From the NCBI RefSeq assembly GCF_023155095.1, contig NZ_JAKNDA010000002.1, positions 62,001 to 126,000 of the forward strand: a stretch of 64,000 nt of DNA, written 5' to 3'. This document shows, one piece after another, positions 9,319 through 18,450 of this stretch (positions are counted from its first letter, which is position 1; every line of letters starts with the position of its first letter). The DNA is from Idiomarina aminovorans. Its GTDB lineage: Bacteria > Pseudomonadota > Gammaproteobacteria > Enterobacterales > Alteromonadaceae. The notes under the pieces were generated by a model, which made no database searches, was not told where the DNA came from, and was given only the letters and a program-made list of their open reading frames with translations. The position numbers were made by a program, and so were the translations under genes.

Positions 9319-10433
9319 AGTGTTTACTTCAATCCTTGGTATGGGGGGCGGCAATCTTTGGTTGCATGATCTGTCACGCGCAACCTGCCAAGAGCATCGA
9401 GCAACAACGCATTGAGGCGCTGTGGAAAAGTTATTTACAGCCTCAAGCAGCTTGGCCTAAACGGCCCGAAGAAGCAACTGCCGATCTGGCGCCACTCCCG
9501 GATCCAGTTTCGTTACGCGCACAACTAAACGATAACTTAATCAAGCTTGGCGAGAAGCTATTCCACGACCCGCGCTTATCGACCACAGGCAAAGTAAGCT
9601 GTGCCTCCTGTCATCTTTCAGAAAATGCATTCGCAGACCCACGCCAAGTATCAATTGGAGTGCATCAGCAGCAAGGTCGGCGAAATGCGCCCGGATTAAT
9701 CAACACACATTTATGGAAAACCTTTTTTTGGGATGGCCGCGCATCATCGCTAGAAGAACAAGCGGCCATGCCCGTAAGAGACCCAGTCGAAATGGCACAT
9801 GAAACCAATATCATCGTGACAATGGTCGGTAAGAGCGATGACTATCAGCCACTTCTTATTCCGTTTAAGGATACACCAGATTCCGTTGATTGGTCGCTGT
9901 TGGCAAAGGCTTTAGCAGAGTTCCAACGCACACTCATGGATGACCCCACAACGCAGCCGTTGGATCGCTTTTTATTGGCAGTCGCTTCAAGAGACTGGAA
10001 GCAAGCAAGAGCCAGCCTGTCTGATCAACAATTAGTGGGGTTGCACCTATTCCGTACTAAAGCAGGCTGCGTGAAATGTCATAACGGACCACTTCTCTCG
10101 GATCAGCGATTTCACAATACAGGGCTGCATTATTTCGGACGTAAGTTTGAAGATTTAGGCCGCTTTGAGGTAACGGGCCGCAATATAGACATGGGCTCGT
10201 TTCGCACGCCATCGTTGCGCCATTTACTAAAGAGTAAACCATGGATGCATAATGGCTTATTTACTCAGCTGGAAGGGGTCGTTCGTATGTACGAACACGG
10301 AGGCGCTCGTCCTCGCCGACCGGAAAATTTATCCGCGAACCAACATTACCCACAGACAACGGACTTACTAACTCCATTTGAACTCAGCGATAGCGAACGC
10401 AAAGCTCTATTAGAATTTATCACATCTCTGTAA
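9312..10433 (+). CDS. Di-haem cytochrome c peroxidase / MauG-like protein
   Basis: The 373-residue periplasmic protein has a signal peptide (ends near CHAQ) and two c-type haem motifs: CASCH at about residue 97 and CVKCH at about 254. Family sequences include LGEKLFHDPRLS, FFWDGRASSLEEQA and FRTPSLRHL. MauG/CcpA relatives reduce peroxide or oxidise protein side chains of a partner. The gene overlaps the receptor gene, so the two are translationally coupled. Di-haem MauG relatives beside TonB receptors are known from copper and methanobactin loci (MbnH), but no MbnP-sized partner is present here; the large lipoprotein is the only candidate. An IS5-family element begins about 90 bp after the stop. 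Confidence 0.88.
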   Translation: MVKCLLQSLVWGAAIFGCMICHAQPAKSIEQQRIEALWKSYLQPQAAWPKRPEEATADLAPLPDPVSLRAQLNDNLIKLGEKLFHDPRLSTTGKVSCASCHLSENAFADPRQVSIGVHQQQGRRNAPGLINTHLWKTFFWDGRASSLEEQAAMPVRDPVEMAHETNIIVTMVGKSDDYQPLLIPFKDTPDSVDWSLLAKALAEFQRTLMDDPTTQPLDRFLLAVASRDWKQARASLSDQQLVGLHLFRTKAGCVKCHNGPLLSDQRFHNTGLHYFGRKFEDLGRFEVTGRNIDMGSFRTPSLRHLLKSKPWMHNGLFTQLEGVVRMYEHGGARPRRPENLSANQHYPQTTDLLTPFELSDSERKALLEFITSL

Positions 10434-10523
10434 CGTGTTCTTTGGGGTGCAGATCACCGTAGTAATCAGAAAACAGTTGTTAATTTTTAACCTAATCGCA
10501 CTCAAGAACATCCGTTTCTCCTA

Positions 10524-11394
10524 GAGGCTGTTGATCGTTGTCTAATAAATAATCGGCATAGCAACAAGGTATAATTGTTTCGTCAAAAATAACTAACCGG
10601 AACGTTGTTATGCCAAGAATGATGTTAACAAATGAAGCGTGGGAAATCCTAAAACAACGATTAAAGGATAGTGGACGGGTTTCCAACAAGCACGAGCACC
10701 GAAAAACGCTGGAAGGCATACTCTATCGCATGCGTACCGGTATACAGTGGCGAGACTTACCTTCGGAATTTGGTCTTTGGAATACGATATTCAGGCGATT
10801 TAATTTATGGTCCCAAAAAGGCTTATGCAAAAATTATTTGAAAACTTAGCGTCGGACGGCGATCCGGAATCTCTGTTTATTGATGGCAGTATAATTAAAG
10901 CATATCAGGATAGCACTGGTGCAGCAGGTAAGATGAATGAGTCTATCGGGAAGAGCCGGGCAGGTAACTCAACGAAAATTCATTTGGCAGTAGATAGCGG
11001 AGGGCTTCCTGTTTATTTTGAGCTGTGGTGGTCAGGTAAATGACATCGTACATGCCGAGAGCCTGATAGCCCATGCACCTCAAGCTTGCCTCATCTGTGC
11101 GGATAAAGGCTACGACAGTGAGTCTCTAAGAGATTATATAAAAGAAAGCGGAGCAGATGCCAATATTCCACGTAAAGTAAATAACCAATTAGGCAACGCT
11201 GATATGGACGGGTGTCTGTATCGATATAGACATCTTGTTGAAAACGCTTTTATGAAGATTAAAAAGTATCGTGCGATATCAACGCAATACGATAAGCTGG
11301 CTCGAAATTATAGCAGTACCGTCGCCTCAGCGTTCATGATGAACTGGCTGCCAATGTACTGCTGAACAATTAATAACCAAAGATCAACAGCCTC
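10524..11394 (+). mobile_element. IS5-family (IS427-like) insertion sequence, 871 bp
   Basis: Perfect 13-bp terminal inverted repeats are visible: GAGGCTGTTGATC at 10524 and GATCAACAGCCTC ending at 11394. The dinucleotide TA flanks both ends, the usual target duplication in this group. The transposase region uses two reading frames and carries an extra disruptive frameshift. The element sits downstream of the di-haem gene and probably separated the operon from its original 3' sequence. Confidence 0.88.
10610..11365 (+). pseudogene. IS5-family transposase, two frameshifts
   Basis: The first frame (10610-10849) is the N-terminal DNA-binding part (TNEAWEILKQRLKDSG...RTGIQWRDLP). The DDE core begins in the -1 frame from about 10830 (ESLFIDGSIIKAYQ), as expected for programmed frameshifting in the IS427 group; the A-rich stretch GCAAAAATTATTT is the likely slip site. 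A second break near 11025 is not programmed. CTG-TGG-TGG-TCA has lost two bases relative to the FELSxGQ motif of the other copy, giving an immediate stop. The DKGYDS and YRHLVENAF motifs remain in the third frame. The enzyme is probably dead. Confidence 0.8.
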
Positions 11395-11567
11395 TAGGAT
11401 AAAATTACCATTAATTCACACATTAATTAGTCCCTTAATCAATGAAAGCGATTAGGTAGGTTAAGCTCCGCAAGCAGAGCTGATTTTATTTTTATAGCAC
11501 TGATCTTGGAAAGTTGCTTAATATTCATTGTCGATGGATCCCAAAAAGGGTCGATCACGGCGATGAT

Positions 11568-12500
11568 TTAAAGCGTATCTATCCGTTCAGTCACTTGAGC
11601 TATAAGTCGTTGATATTGTTCACGCGAAGTTTTAATTTCTGTTTTTTGCTCGGGAGTCAGGCTATCTTGTTTAATCAATACCTCTATTTGCCCGAGCCGT
11701 CGTTGTAATCGCGATTTATAGCTCATTAGATTTGCTTTTTTATGTGGGTTATCACTGTTTAAAATACGGGCCATCAAGTCAGCATTGACTTCCTGCACAA
11801 CTGTAGTGTACGCCGCAACAACTACTTCATCGTTGTGGTGTGAAGTATCCGCCTCATGCGGTATTTTCTCCCGAATAAACGCGTCGAGCGTAGGGTTGCC
11901 TCTAATCAATGCATACAGAAGTAGATTGTCATAATGTTCAGGACCAACCCCTGAATGTTCTGCCCATAATTGCAATGTTTTCTTACTGTGTAACGCAGGC
12001 ATCGCTCTCAACCATGGTTTTGATGCCCCAGCAAATGCACCGAGATCGAAAAACTGTTGCAGCTCCGCCTCAGTTAAGTCATTTCCGGATGCTAACGCTA
12101 CATATAAAGGCGTATAGTGAGTAGCACCAGCTTTCAGTGACTCGTTAACACCAATGATGCCTTTTTGAATGAGCTCTAGCAGTAACGCTGTACTATTACC
12201 TTTTACTCGAACATCAGTAAATAACTCTACCGCTATTTGTTGAGGGGGGTAAGTGGAGAATTCGTCCAATATCTCTTGTTTAACGGCTTTAGGAGCCGAT
12301 TTTTGCTCTCCTTTTACCATCGAACGGGTGGTCACTTTTTGCCCTGCTCTTTGCTGGCTTGAAATGCTGCTATTTATACCCTCTGTCGCCGCGTTCGTAT
12401 CCTCATTTTCGGCCGAGTGTTCCGATCCTATATTAGTGAACAGGTAGAGGCCCGCAAAGGAAGCTATGGTTATCAGTATAATTGATACTTTTTTACTCAT
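11568..12500 (-). CDS. Membrane-anchored protein of unknown function (intact paralogue of the split gene at 1592-3428)
   Basis: The chosen ATG at 12500 (MSKKVSIILITIASFAGLYLF) has GGAAA 6 bp upstream and gives 310 residues. There is one N-terminal membrane or signal-anchor helix, a low-complexity Ser/Gln/Ala linker to about residue 85, then a helical domain with motifs GNSTALLLELI, GATHYTPLYVALASG, GVGPEHYDNLL and a basic C-terminal coil (SRLQRRLGQIEVLIKQ). No known family recognised; the GATHYTPL..AL pattern recalls an ankyrin-like helix pair. It follows the 118-residue secreted protein gene with 14 bp between them and probably shares its Fur-like promoter. Confidence 0.75.
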   Translation of the reverse strand: MSKKVSIILITIASFAGLYLFTNIGSEHSAENEDTNAATEGINSSISSQQRAGQKVTTRSMVKGEQKSAPKAVKQEILDEFSTYPPQQIAVELFTDVRVKGNSTALLLELIQKGIIGVNESLKAGATHYTPLYVALASGNDLTEAELQQFFDLGAFAGASKPWLRAMPALHSKKTLQLWAEHSGVGPEHYDNLLLYALIRGNPTLDAFIREKIPHEADTSHHNDEVVVAAYTTVVQEVNADLMARILNSDNPHKKANLMSYKSRLQRRLGQIEVLIKQDSLTPEQKTEIKTSREQYQRLIAQVTERIDTL

Positions 12501-12514
12501 TAAAATTTCCATTT

Positions 12515-12871
12515 TCAGTCGCATTGGTCATTAAAACGGTATTCATAAGCGTCTGTTGGATAAGCATCAATATGCAAGCAAGCGTTTTCATGCCAGTATG
12601 AGCCTAAATAGCGATAACTTAGACGACCAGTGGACGTTAGAATCAGTCTTAGTCCTGTTTCAAATACTTTAGGGAATGCAGACAAATAATACCCGGTAAG
12701 TTCAATATCTTGATGCCAGAGGAAGGCATCTTCTGCTAAATGCTCTAGAACAAGGCCTACGGTTTCTTTAGGGTTAACTTTGAGCAACCAACCCACTTGA
12801 GAAGACTTTGCTGGGGATATGAATGACGCTAATAAGATTACAAGCAAAAGAACGGAAGCTAAGCGTTTCAT
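12515..12871 (-). CDS. Small secreted protein of unknown function (118 residues)
   Basis: A signal peptide (MKRLASVLLLVILLASFISPAKS) is followed by about 95 residues with no recognised domain. Two cysteines are present in the last 25 residues (ENACLHIDAY and NDQCD), which could form a disulphide in the periplasm. The gene lies 33 bp downstream (minus strand) of a Fur-box-like sequence and immediately upstream of the membrane-anchored protein gene, forming a two-gene unit. A decayed copy of the same gene occurs at 3452-3636 in the same relative position, supporting that this short frame is real and that the pair is functionally linked. Confidence 0.7.
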   Translation of the reverse strand: MKRLASVLLLVILLASFISPAKSSQVGWLLKVNPKETVGLVLEHLAEDAFLWHQDIELTGYYLSAFPKVFETGLRLILTSTGRLSYRYLGSYWHENACLHIDAYPTDAYEYRFNDQCD

Positions 12872-12903
12872 CTATTTCCTTATGTAAGACAATCTATGCA
12901 ATA

Positions 12904-12920
12904 AATAAGAATTATTATCA
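12904..12920. promoter_or_regulatory. Fur-box-like operator (right copy)
   Basis: AATAAGAATTATTATCA is identical to 3692-3708 and sits 33 bp upstream of the minus-strand gene at 12871. That is a position compatible with Fur repression of the two-gene unit. The minus-strand core TGATAATAATTCTTA matches 12 of 15 bases of the Fur core. Confidence 0.55.
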
Positions 12921-13069
12921 TTTGAATCGTATTGTCTAGCCAGCATGTTGTCAACATTTAATTGACTGCCACTATAACAATCAAATAGATATCCGAAGGA
13001 TAAGTAAAACGAATTTTCGCTGAGTAGAGACCTGTTGAATGTTTTGCACTTACTATGCTGTTTAGGATG

Positions 13070-13720
13070 TGTCCACTTCGCCTAAACTGAGACAGACTTA
13101 ATTGGAGTTTTCTGCAATGATTAATGCAGGAGACGACAATGAAAAAATCACGTTTTACTGAATCGCAGATCATCGCTGTGTTAAGAGAAGTCGATGCGGG
13201 TATGAAGGTTGAAGATGGGTGCTGTCAGCACAGTATCAGCAACGCAACCTACTACAACTGAAAATCGAAATACGGTGGAATGGGGGCCTCTGACGTTAAA
13301 CGGCTGAAAGAGCTTGAAGATGAAAATGCCAAGCTCAAGAAGATGTATGCCGATGTAAGTCTGGAAAATCATTCTATTAAGGAGTTGATGGCAAAAAAGG
13401 GTTGATGACAGCAGACAAACGAAAGTACTTCAGCATATTGGTTGGTGCGGGGTGGAGTATCGTAAAGGCTTGCCTGTTTATTGACATAGGCGGTTCGACC
13501 TTCTGTCGCCCCGAGTGAGACTGGCGAAAAGCAGATCCTGCTGTCATTGATGCCATCAATGCAGAATTGAAGAAGTCGCCACGGGCGGGATTCTGGAAGC
13601 GCTTGATCAGGTAAATCATCAATGGGCGTTGGATTTCATGTATGACACGTTGTATTGCAGTAAACGCTTTAGAACTTTGAATGTGGTGGATGAAGGAACA
13701 TGGGAGTGTCTCGCCATCGA
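13070..13720 (+). pseudogene. IS3-family element remnant (orfA and truncated orfB)
   Basis: A likely left end (TGTCCACTTCGCC) lies at 13070. OrfA starts at ATG 13139 behind AGGAG and reads MKKSRFTESQIIAVLREVDAGM, then a TGA in place of the Trp of the YYNW motif, then the leucine-zipper part KRLKELEDENAKLKKMYAD. OrfB follows with PAVIDAINAELKKSP and an internal deletion that joins FWKR to the catalytic-core start NHQWALDFMYDTLY. The sequence then runs into an IS5-family remnant at about 13710. All parts carry stops or deletions, so it is dead. Confidence 0.75.
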
Positions 13721-14449
13721 AGCGGACGCACGTACAACAAACCAGAGTACAGAAAACCGTGGAGGGTATTTTATTGGATGTGAACCGGGATCCCATGGAG
13801 AGATTTTCCGTCCGACTTTGGTCAATGGAGTGCCGTTTATCGTCGCTTCAATTTATGGTCAAAGAAAGGAATTTTACACAGTCTTTTTCGTACGCTGTCC
13901 CAACTGGCAGATAGCGAATGGTTGTTTATTGATGGCAGTATTGTCTGAGCTCATCAGCAGAGTACGGGCGCTGTAACGGCTCATGATTAATCAATCGGTA
14001 AGAGTCGGGGTGGTAATTCCACCAAGATCCACCTTGTCGTAGACAGCGGCGGATTACCGGTGTATTACGAAATCTTGTGCGGACAAAAACACGATGTTAT
14101 TTACGGAGAATCGCTGGTTTTAAACTCACCCGCGAGTGAAACGATGATTGCCGACAAAGGCTATGATAGCGAAAAACTCAGAAGCTTTGTTCGTTAACGT
14201 AATGCAGATGTTGTTATTCTCAGAAAAAGCAATAGCTTGACAGGCAATGACGATATTGACTGGTGTCTGTATAAATATCGTCATCTTGTGGAGAACGCTT
14301 TTGGCCGAATTAAGCATTATCGGAGTATCGCGACCAGATATGAGAAACTCGAGAGGAATTATTACTCGATGGTGGCTTTAGCCTTCGCTATGATGTGGCT
14401 ACCAATGTGGGCTGATTGAAAAATACAAAGCAAAGATCAACAGCCACTA
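13710..14449 (+). pseudogene. IS5-family transposase remnant (third copy), multiply frameshifted
   Basis: Scattered frames reproduce the IS427-like transposase: KTVEGILL, RRFNLWSKKGIL, EWLFIDGSIV, SIGKSRGGNSTKIHLVVDSGG, IADKGYDSEKLRSFVR and WCLYKYRHLVENAFGRIKHY. They are spread over three frames with several stops (for example TAA after SFVR near 14197). The right end GATCAACAGCC lies at about 14434-14444. The left end is missing because the remnant is fused to the IS3 orfB fragment. It is related to, but not a recent copy of, the elements at 1-499 and 10524-11394. Confidence 0.75.
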
Positions 14450-14463
14450 ATCGTCATTTTCAG

Positions 14464-15774
14464 TTAATCAGCTCCAGAAAAATACCGGAGCCAAAATGCC
14501 TGGGTAATACCACGCATTAGAAGAAAGCCGCTGAGAGCCAGCCACAACCCGTGGTTCTCCAGCGGCAATCCTACCCACCATAAAGGCAAGAAGCCAATCA
14601 AAGCGCTTAATATCATGGTATTACGCATACCACGACTGAATGATAATCCAATGAATACACCGTCAAACCAGTAGCTCCAGTGGGCAATTAGTGGCAATAC
14701 TACTATCCAGGGTAAGTAGTTTTCAGCAACCCGGATAATTTCCGGAATATCGGTGATAAGCCTAATAATAACCCCACCGGCTAATGCAAAAACTAGCGCA
14801 TAAACAACGGCAAAGAGTGATGACCACAATAAGGTAATTTTGCACCAATAGCGGATTTTATCGTAGCGCTTTTGACCTTTGGCCTGGCCGGCCAGAGCTT
14901 CGACAGAATAAGCAATGCCGTCGAGCCCGAGCGATATCAGCATCAGAAACTGCATTAACACGGCATTGACCGCTACCATGGTACTGCCATAACGAGTTGC
15001 ATAGCCGGTCATAGTGGCCATACACAGTTGCAGTATCAGGCTGCGTATAAAGATATTGCCGTTAACCCCTAAAAACTGTCTTACTTGTTGAAACTTCAGC
15101 TGCCAGTGCGTTAAGTGCCAGCCCAGAGCCCGTGCTGTCCAGTAGAAACCGATAATAGCAGTTACCCATTCGGCACTTAACGAAGCCCAGGCGGCGCCTT
15201 TTACGTTGAGGCCAACACCAAGAATCAGTATCACATCCATAACCACATTGACGGCGTTAGTGACAATCACTAATAACATGGCTTTGCGACTGTTCTGGCG
15301 GCCCAGCAATACTCCCAAAGCGACCAGGGTCATCAGTGACGCCGGCGCCGACCATAAGCGTATTTCAATGTAGTCACGGGCATAACTTTCAAGCTCGGTG
15401 CCGGGGGCTACGACCCACATAGCTAAATCGTTAATCCAGGGGCTGGCAACAGCTATTAAGACGCCTAAGCCGAGCGCAATAAGAATACCGTTATTAAAGT
15501 GCTGGCGCTGTGCATCTATGTCGTCGGCGCCATAAGACTGGGCTATATAGCCGGTTGTGGCCATGCGCAAAAACACTGCCAGCAAATAAATAAAACTGAC
15601 CACCATGGCACCTATGGCAACGGCGGATAAGTAGATAGCGTTCGGCAAATGCCCTATGATGGCTGTATCGACCAGACCGAGAAGTGGTGCAGCAATATTG
15701 GAAATAATCATTGGCAGAGCAATCGCGAAAACGCGGCTGTGATCGGACAACGAAAATCCAAACAGCTTGTGCAT
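14464..15774 (-). CDS. dinF: MATE-family efflux transporter, DinF type
   Basis: The 436-residue inner-membrane protein has about 12 transmembrane helices. It resembles E. coli DinF throughout: ALPMIISNIAAPLLGLVDTAIIGHL at the N-terminus, then RMATTGYIAQSYGA, RLWSAPASLM and MAVNAVLMQFL-type segments. MATE pumps export organic cations, drugs or toxic metabolites in exchange for Na+ or H+. No LexA box is visible upstream, so the SOS linkage of E. coli dinF is not implied here. It is divergent from the deacetylase lipoprotein gene. Confidence 0.85.
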   Translation of the reverse strand: MHKLFGFSLSDHSRVFAIALPMIISNIAAPLLGLVDTAIIGHLPNAIYLSAVAIGAMVVSFIYLLAVFLRMATTGYIAQSYGADDIDAQRQHFNNGILIALGLGVLIAVASPWINDLAMWVVAPGTELESYARDYIEIRLWSAPASLMTLVALGVLLGRQNSRKAMLLVIVTNAVNVVMDVILILGVGLNVKGAAWASLSAEWVTAIIGFYWTARALGWHLTHWQLKFQQVRQFLGVNGNIFIRSLILQLCMATMTGYATRYGSTMVAVNAVLMQFLMLISLGLDGIAYSVEALAGQAKGQKRYDKIRYWCKITLLWSSLFAVVYALVFALAGGVIIRLITDIPEIIRVAENYLPWIVVLPLIAHWSYWFDGVFIGLSFSRGMRNTMILSALIGFLPLWWVGLPLENHGLWLALSGFLLMRGITQAFWLRYFSGAD

Positions 15775-15831
15775 AACTTTCCTTAAGTGAATTCGGTTAA
15801 TGACAGCTTTTATACTTTATCAGGAGTTAGT

Positions 15832-16917
15832 GTGAAGATGTTGAACAAAATAGCAGTCAGTGCTGCATCAGGTTTGTTGTTGGGGTGTTCGCCAGTAGCT
15901 CAGGCAGGCACTGCTGACAGTGTTGTGGTCTTGCAGTATCACCATGTCAGCGGTTCAACCCCGGCAGTGACTTCCATCGACCCGGAGACTTTTCGCCAAC
16001 ACCTGCAGTATTTGCAGGACAATAACTTTAATGTCATTGATATTACCAGCGCGCGCGATGCCATAGAGCAAGGCGGGGAACTTCCCGAAAAAGCGGTGGT
16101 AATTACCTTCGATGATGGCTACCAGAACGTCTATGAAAACGCTGTAGCGGCTCTGAAAGAGTTTGAAATGCCTTACACGGTGTTCGTTAACCCCGAATTA
16201 ATGCGCAAGCACAGCGGGCACTACATGGGCTGGGAAGAACTTAAAGAGATTCAGAAGAACGGCGCGACCATTGCTAACCATGGACAGACCCATGCACACC
16301 TTATTCGTAAGCAGGAAGGCGAAAGCGACGAAGAGTGGCAGGAGCGCATGCGTTATGACGTTGTCACTGCGCAGCAAGCCATTGATGAAAACCTGGGCGA
16401 GCAGCAAAAGTATTTTGCGTATCCATACGGTGAATACAACAATGACTTACGGGAGCTGTTGAATGAGTGGGGTTTCTTCGCTTTTGCTCAGCACTCCGGG
16501 CCTTGGTCTAAATGGAGCGAAGATACGATGATTACCCGTTTCCCGGCATCGGGTATTTACGCTAACCTGAATACATTGAAGGCAAAGCTCAATTCAAAAG
16601 CAATGCCGGTAAGTGCTTACCAACCGCAAGAGCCTTTAGTCGCGCATGATAATACCAAGCCTACTATTAGCATCACGCTTGAAGAAGTGGATACTTTCGA
16701 TGATATACGCACCGATGCGCTTCAATGCTTTGCGGGTGGTTCGGTATTAAAACCTAAATGGGAAAGTAAAACGCAGTTTAGTGTGACCTTAGAGCAGGAT
16801 ATTAATATTGGGCGCTCACGTATTAACTGTACTGCGCCCAGCGCATCAGAATCTCGGTATTATTGGTATTCGGTGGCGCTTATTCGTCCCGACGAGTCAG
16901 GCCGCTGGCCTGACTAA
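15832..16917 (+). CDS. Polysaccharide deacetylase family lipoprotein
   Basis: GTG at 15832 (AGGAG 5 bp upstream) or ATG at 15838 starts a lipoprotein signal peptide with lipobox LLLGC at about residue 20. The NodB-type carbohydrate esterase core spans about residues 40-240: VVITFDDGYQN holds the metal-binding aspartates, NHGQTHAHL is the His motif, and FAYPYGEYN is the third motif. A C-terminal beta domain with cysteines (about 285-360) follows. The enzyme probably N-deacetylates an extracellular glycan such as poly-N-acetylglucosamine (PgaB-like N-terminal half), but no biofilm operon is nearby. The 3' end overlaps the convergent SCO gene by 4 bp. Confidence 0.8.
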   Translation: MKMLNKIAVSAASGLLLGCSPVAQAGTADSVVVLQYHHVSGSTPAVTSIDPETFRQHLQYLQDNNFNVIDITSARDAIEQGGELPEKAVVITFDDGYQNVYENAVAALKEFEMPYTVFVNPELMRKHSGHYMGWEELKEIQKNGATIANHGQTHAHLIRKQEGESDEEWQERMRYDVVTAQQAIDENLGEQQKYFAYPYGEYNNDLRELLNEWGFFAFAQHSGPWSKWSEDTMITRFPASGIYANLNTLKAKLNSKAMPVSAYQPQEPLVAHDNTKPTISITLEEVDTFDDIRTDALQCFAGGSVLKPKWESKTQFSVTLEQDINIGRSRINCTAPSASESRYYWYSVALIRPDESGRWPD

Positions 16918-17528
16918 TCGGCGATAATGGCAAAGTCTTTTGCCAATTGTTCCATGTCGACCACCGGAATTTGACCGCGCTGGTAGTCGGCATTAAAAAT
17001 CGCTTTGCGATGACCGTTCGGGTTGACCAGTATAATTGCCGCACTGTGGTTAACCAGATAATTTTCCTCATCTTCATCGGGAATGGAATACATTAAACCT
17101 AGGTCTCGCACAAAGGGAAACAGGTTTTTATGTTCAGCCCGCACACCAACAAAGTTGTCACCAAAATAATTCACATACTGAGTTAAGCGTTCCATGTCAT
17201 CGCGCTTGGGGTCCACTGAAATCATCCAGACTTTAACCGGCTCGGATACCTCTTCCTGTAACTCAGGCACGATACCTTTTAAGTCAGATAGGGTGGTTGG
17301 GCAAATATCGGGACAAAAGGTATAGCCGGTAAAGAGCAAGGTCCACTGGCCTTTGAGCGCATCGTTTTCAACACCCCCTTGCGCTGTACTTTCTAAGGTA
17401 AATGGCTTTAATGCCCGGGGCGGTTCATAAATTAATGCGTCCGGTTTTTCTTCCGGCCAAAAATTATAAACAGAAAAACCGGCTACAAGAGCAATAACTG
17501 CAGCCAGCAGCGTAACGATACGACTCAT
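16914..17528 (-). CDS. SCO1/SenC-family copper chaperone for cytochrome oxidase
   Basis: The 204-residue protein has an N-terminal membrane anchor and a thioredoxin fold with the copper-binding motif FCPDICP (CxxxC, about residue 75) and the distal ligand histidine in VNHSAAIILV (about 160). SCO proteins deliver copper to the CuA centre of subunit II or keep its cysteines reduced. It is the last gene of the leftward oxidase-assembly run (12 bp after cyoE), which fits this role. Confidence 0.9.
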   Translation of the reverse strand: MSRIVTLLAAVIALVAGFSVYNFWPEEKPDALIYEPPRALKPFTLESTAQGGVENDALKGQWTLLFTGYTFCPDICPTTLSDLKGIVPELQEEVSEPVKVWMISVDPKRDDMERLTQYVNYFGDNFVGVRAEHKNLFPFVRDLGLMYSIPDEDEENYLVNHSAAIILVNPNGHRKAIFNADYQRGQIPVVDMEQLAKDFAIIAD

Positions 17529-17540
17529 TTCTTACTCCAT

Positions 17541-18437
17541 TCAGACGTAGTGATCGACCAATAAAATGACAAACAGCAACATTAAATGCCAGATAGAAAA
17601 GGCAAACATATTAAAAGCTGTTTTCTTGTTGGGTGCGTATTTTAGTTTCCAGGCGTAAGCCAGGAAAATGGCATTGAGCACGCTCACACCCACCAGATAG
17701 ATCATGCCGGTCATACCGATTAAAAAAGGCATCAGGCAGACCACGGTCAGCAAAATGGTGTATAAGAAAATACAGGTTTTGGTGAAATCGATGCCATGTG
17801 TTACCGGTAACATCGGAACTTCTGCCCGCGCATATTCTTTCGCACGGTGTACCGCAAGTGCCCAAAAATGGGGGGGCGTCCAGGTGAAAACGATCATAAC
17901 CAGCAGTATAGCGGGGGCGTTAATTTCATTAGTCACCGCAGTCCAGCCCAGAAGTGGCGGAGCCGCTCCAGCTAAACCACCAATGACGATGTTCTGCGGG
18001 GTTGCCCGTTTCAGGAACATTGTGTAGATAACCGCATACCCTACCATACTGGCAAAGGTCAGCCAGGCGGTTAACGGGTTAACCCAGCCATATAAAGTAA
18101 CGAAACCAATAGTGCCAATAGAGGCCGCAAACACTGTCACTTTGGTTGGCGACAAGTTTCCCTGAGGCAAGGGGCGACGGAGCGTACGAGCCATTTTGGC
18201 ATCTATGTGACGATCAACCAGATGATTAATAGCAGCAGCTGCGGCTGACATTAACCCAATGCCGATTAAAGCGGGCACCAGAACATTTAGCGATACGAGC
18301 TCTTCGGTGGCCAGACACATACCAACCACTGCGGTCAGCAACAGCAGGGCGACAACACGGGGTTTAGTCAGCTCCAGGTAGTGCCGCCAATGAGCGTTGC
18401 GCGTTTTTGTTATATTTTTTGTGGCAACGGATTCCAT
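17541..18437 (-). CDS. cyoE: Haem O synthase (protohaem IX farnesyltransferase)
   Basis: The 298-residue polytopic UbiA-superfamily prenyltransferase attaches farnesyl to haem B, giving haem O for the oxidase. Visible signatures are [20 protein letters not shown], the Asp-rich motif [21 protein letters not shown] (about 85-105) and the loop with [13 protein letters not shown]. It is between ctaA and the SCO gene on the same strand with gaps of about 12 bp, so haem O is made and passed to CtaA for haem A. Also called ctaB. Confidence 0.93.
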   Translation of the reverse strand: MESVATKNITKTRNAHWRHYLELTKPRVVALLLLTAVVGMCLATEELVSLNVLVPALIGIGLMSAAAAAINHLVDRHIDAKMARTLRRPLPQGNLSPTKVTVFAASIGTIGFVTLYGWVNPLTAWLTFASMVGYAVIYTMFLKRATPQNIVIGGLAGAAPPLLGWTAVTNEINAPAILLVMIVFTWTPPHFWALAVHRAKEYARAEVPMLPVTHGIDFTKTCIFLYTILLTVVCLMPFLIGMTGMIYLVGVSVLNAIFLAYAWKLKYAPNKKTAFNMFAFSIWHLMLLFVILLVDHYV

Positions 18438-18450
18438 AATAACAACTCCT

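Noticed and set aside
11464-11495. Weak hairpin AGCTC...GAGCT followed by GATTTTATTTTTA as a terminator for the di-haem operon
   Set aside because: The stem is only 5 bp and the IS now separates it from the operon; too weak to list.
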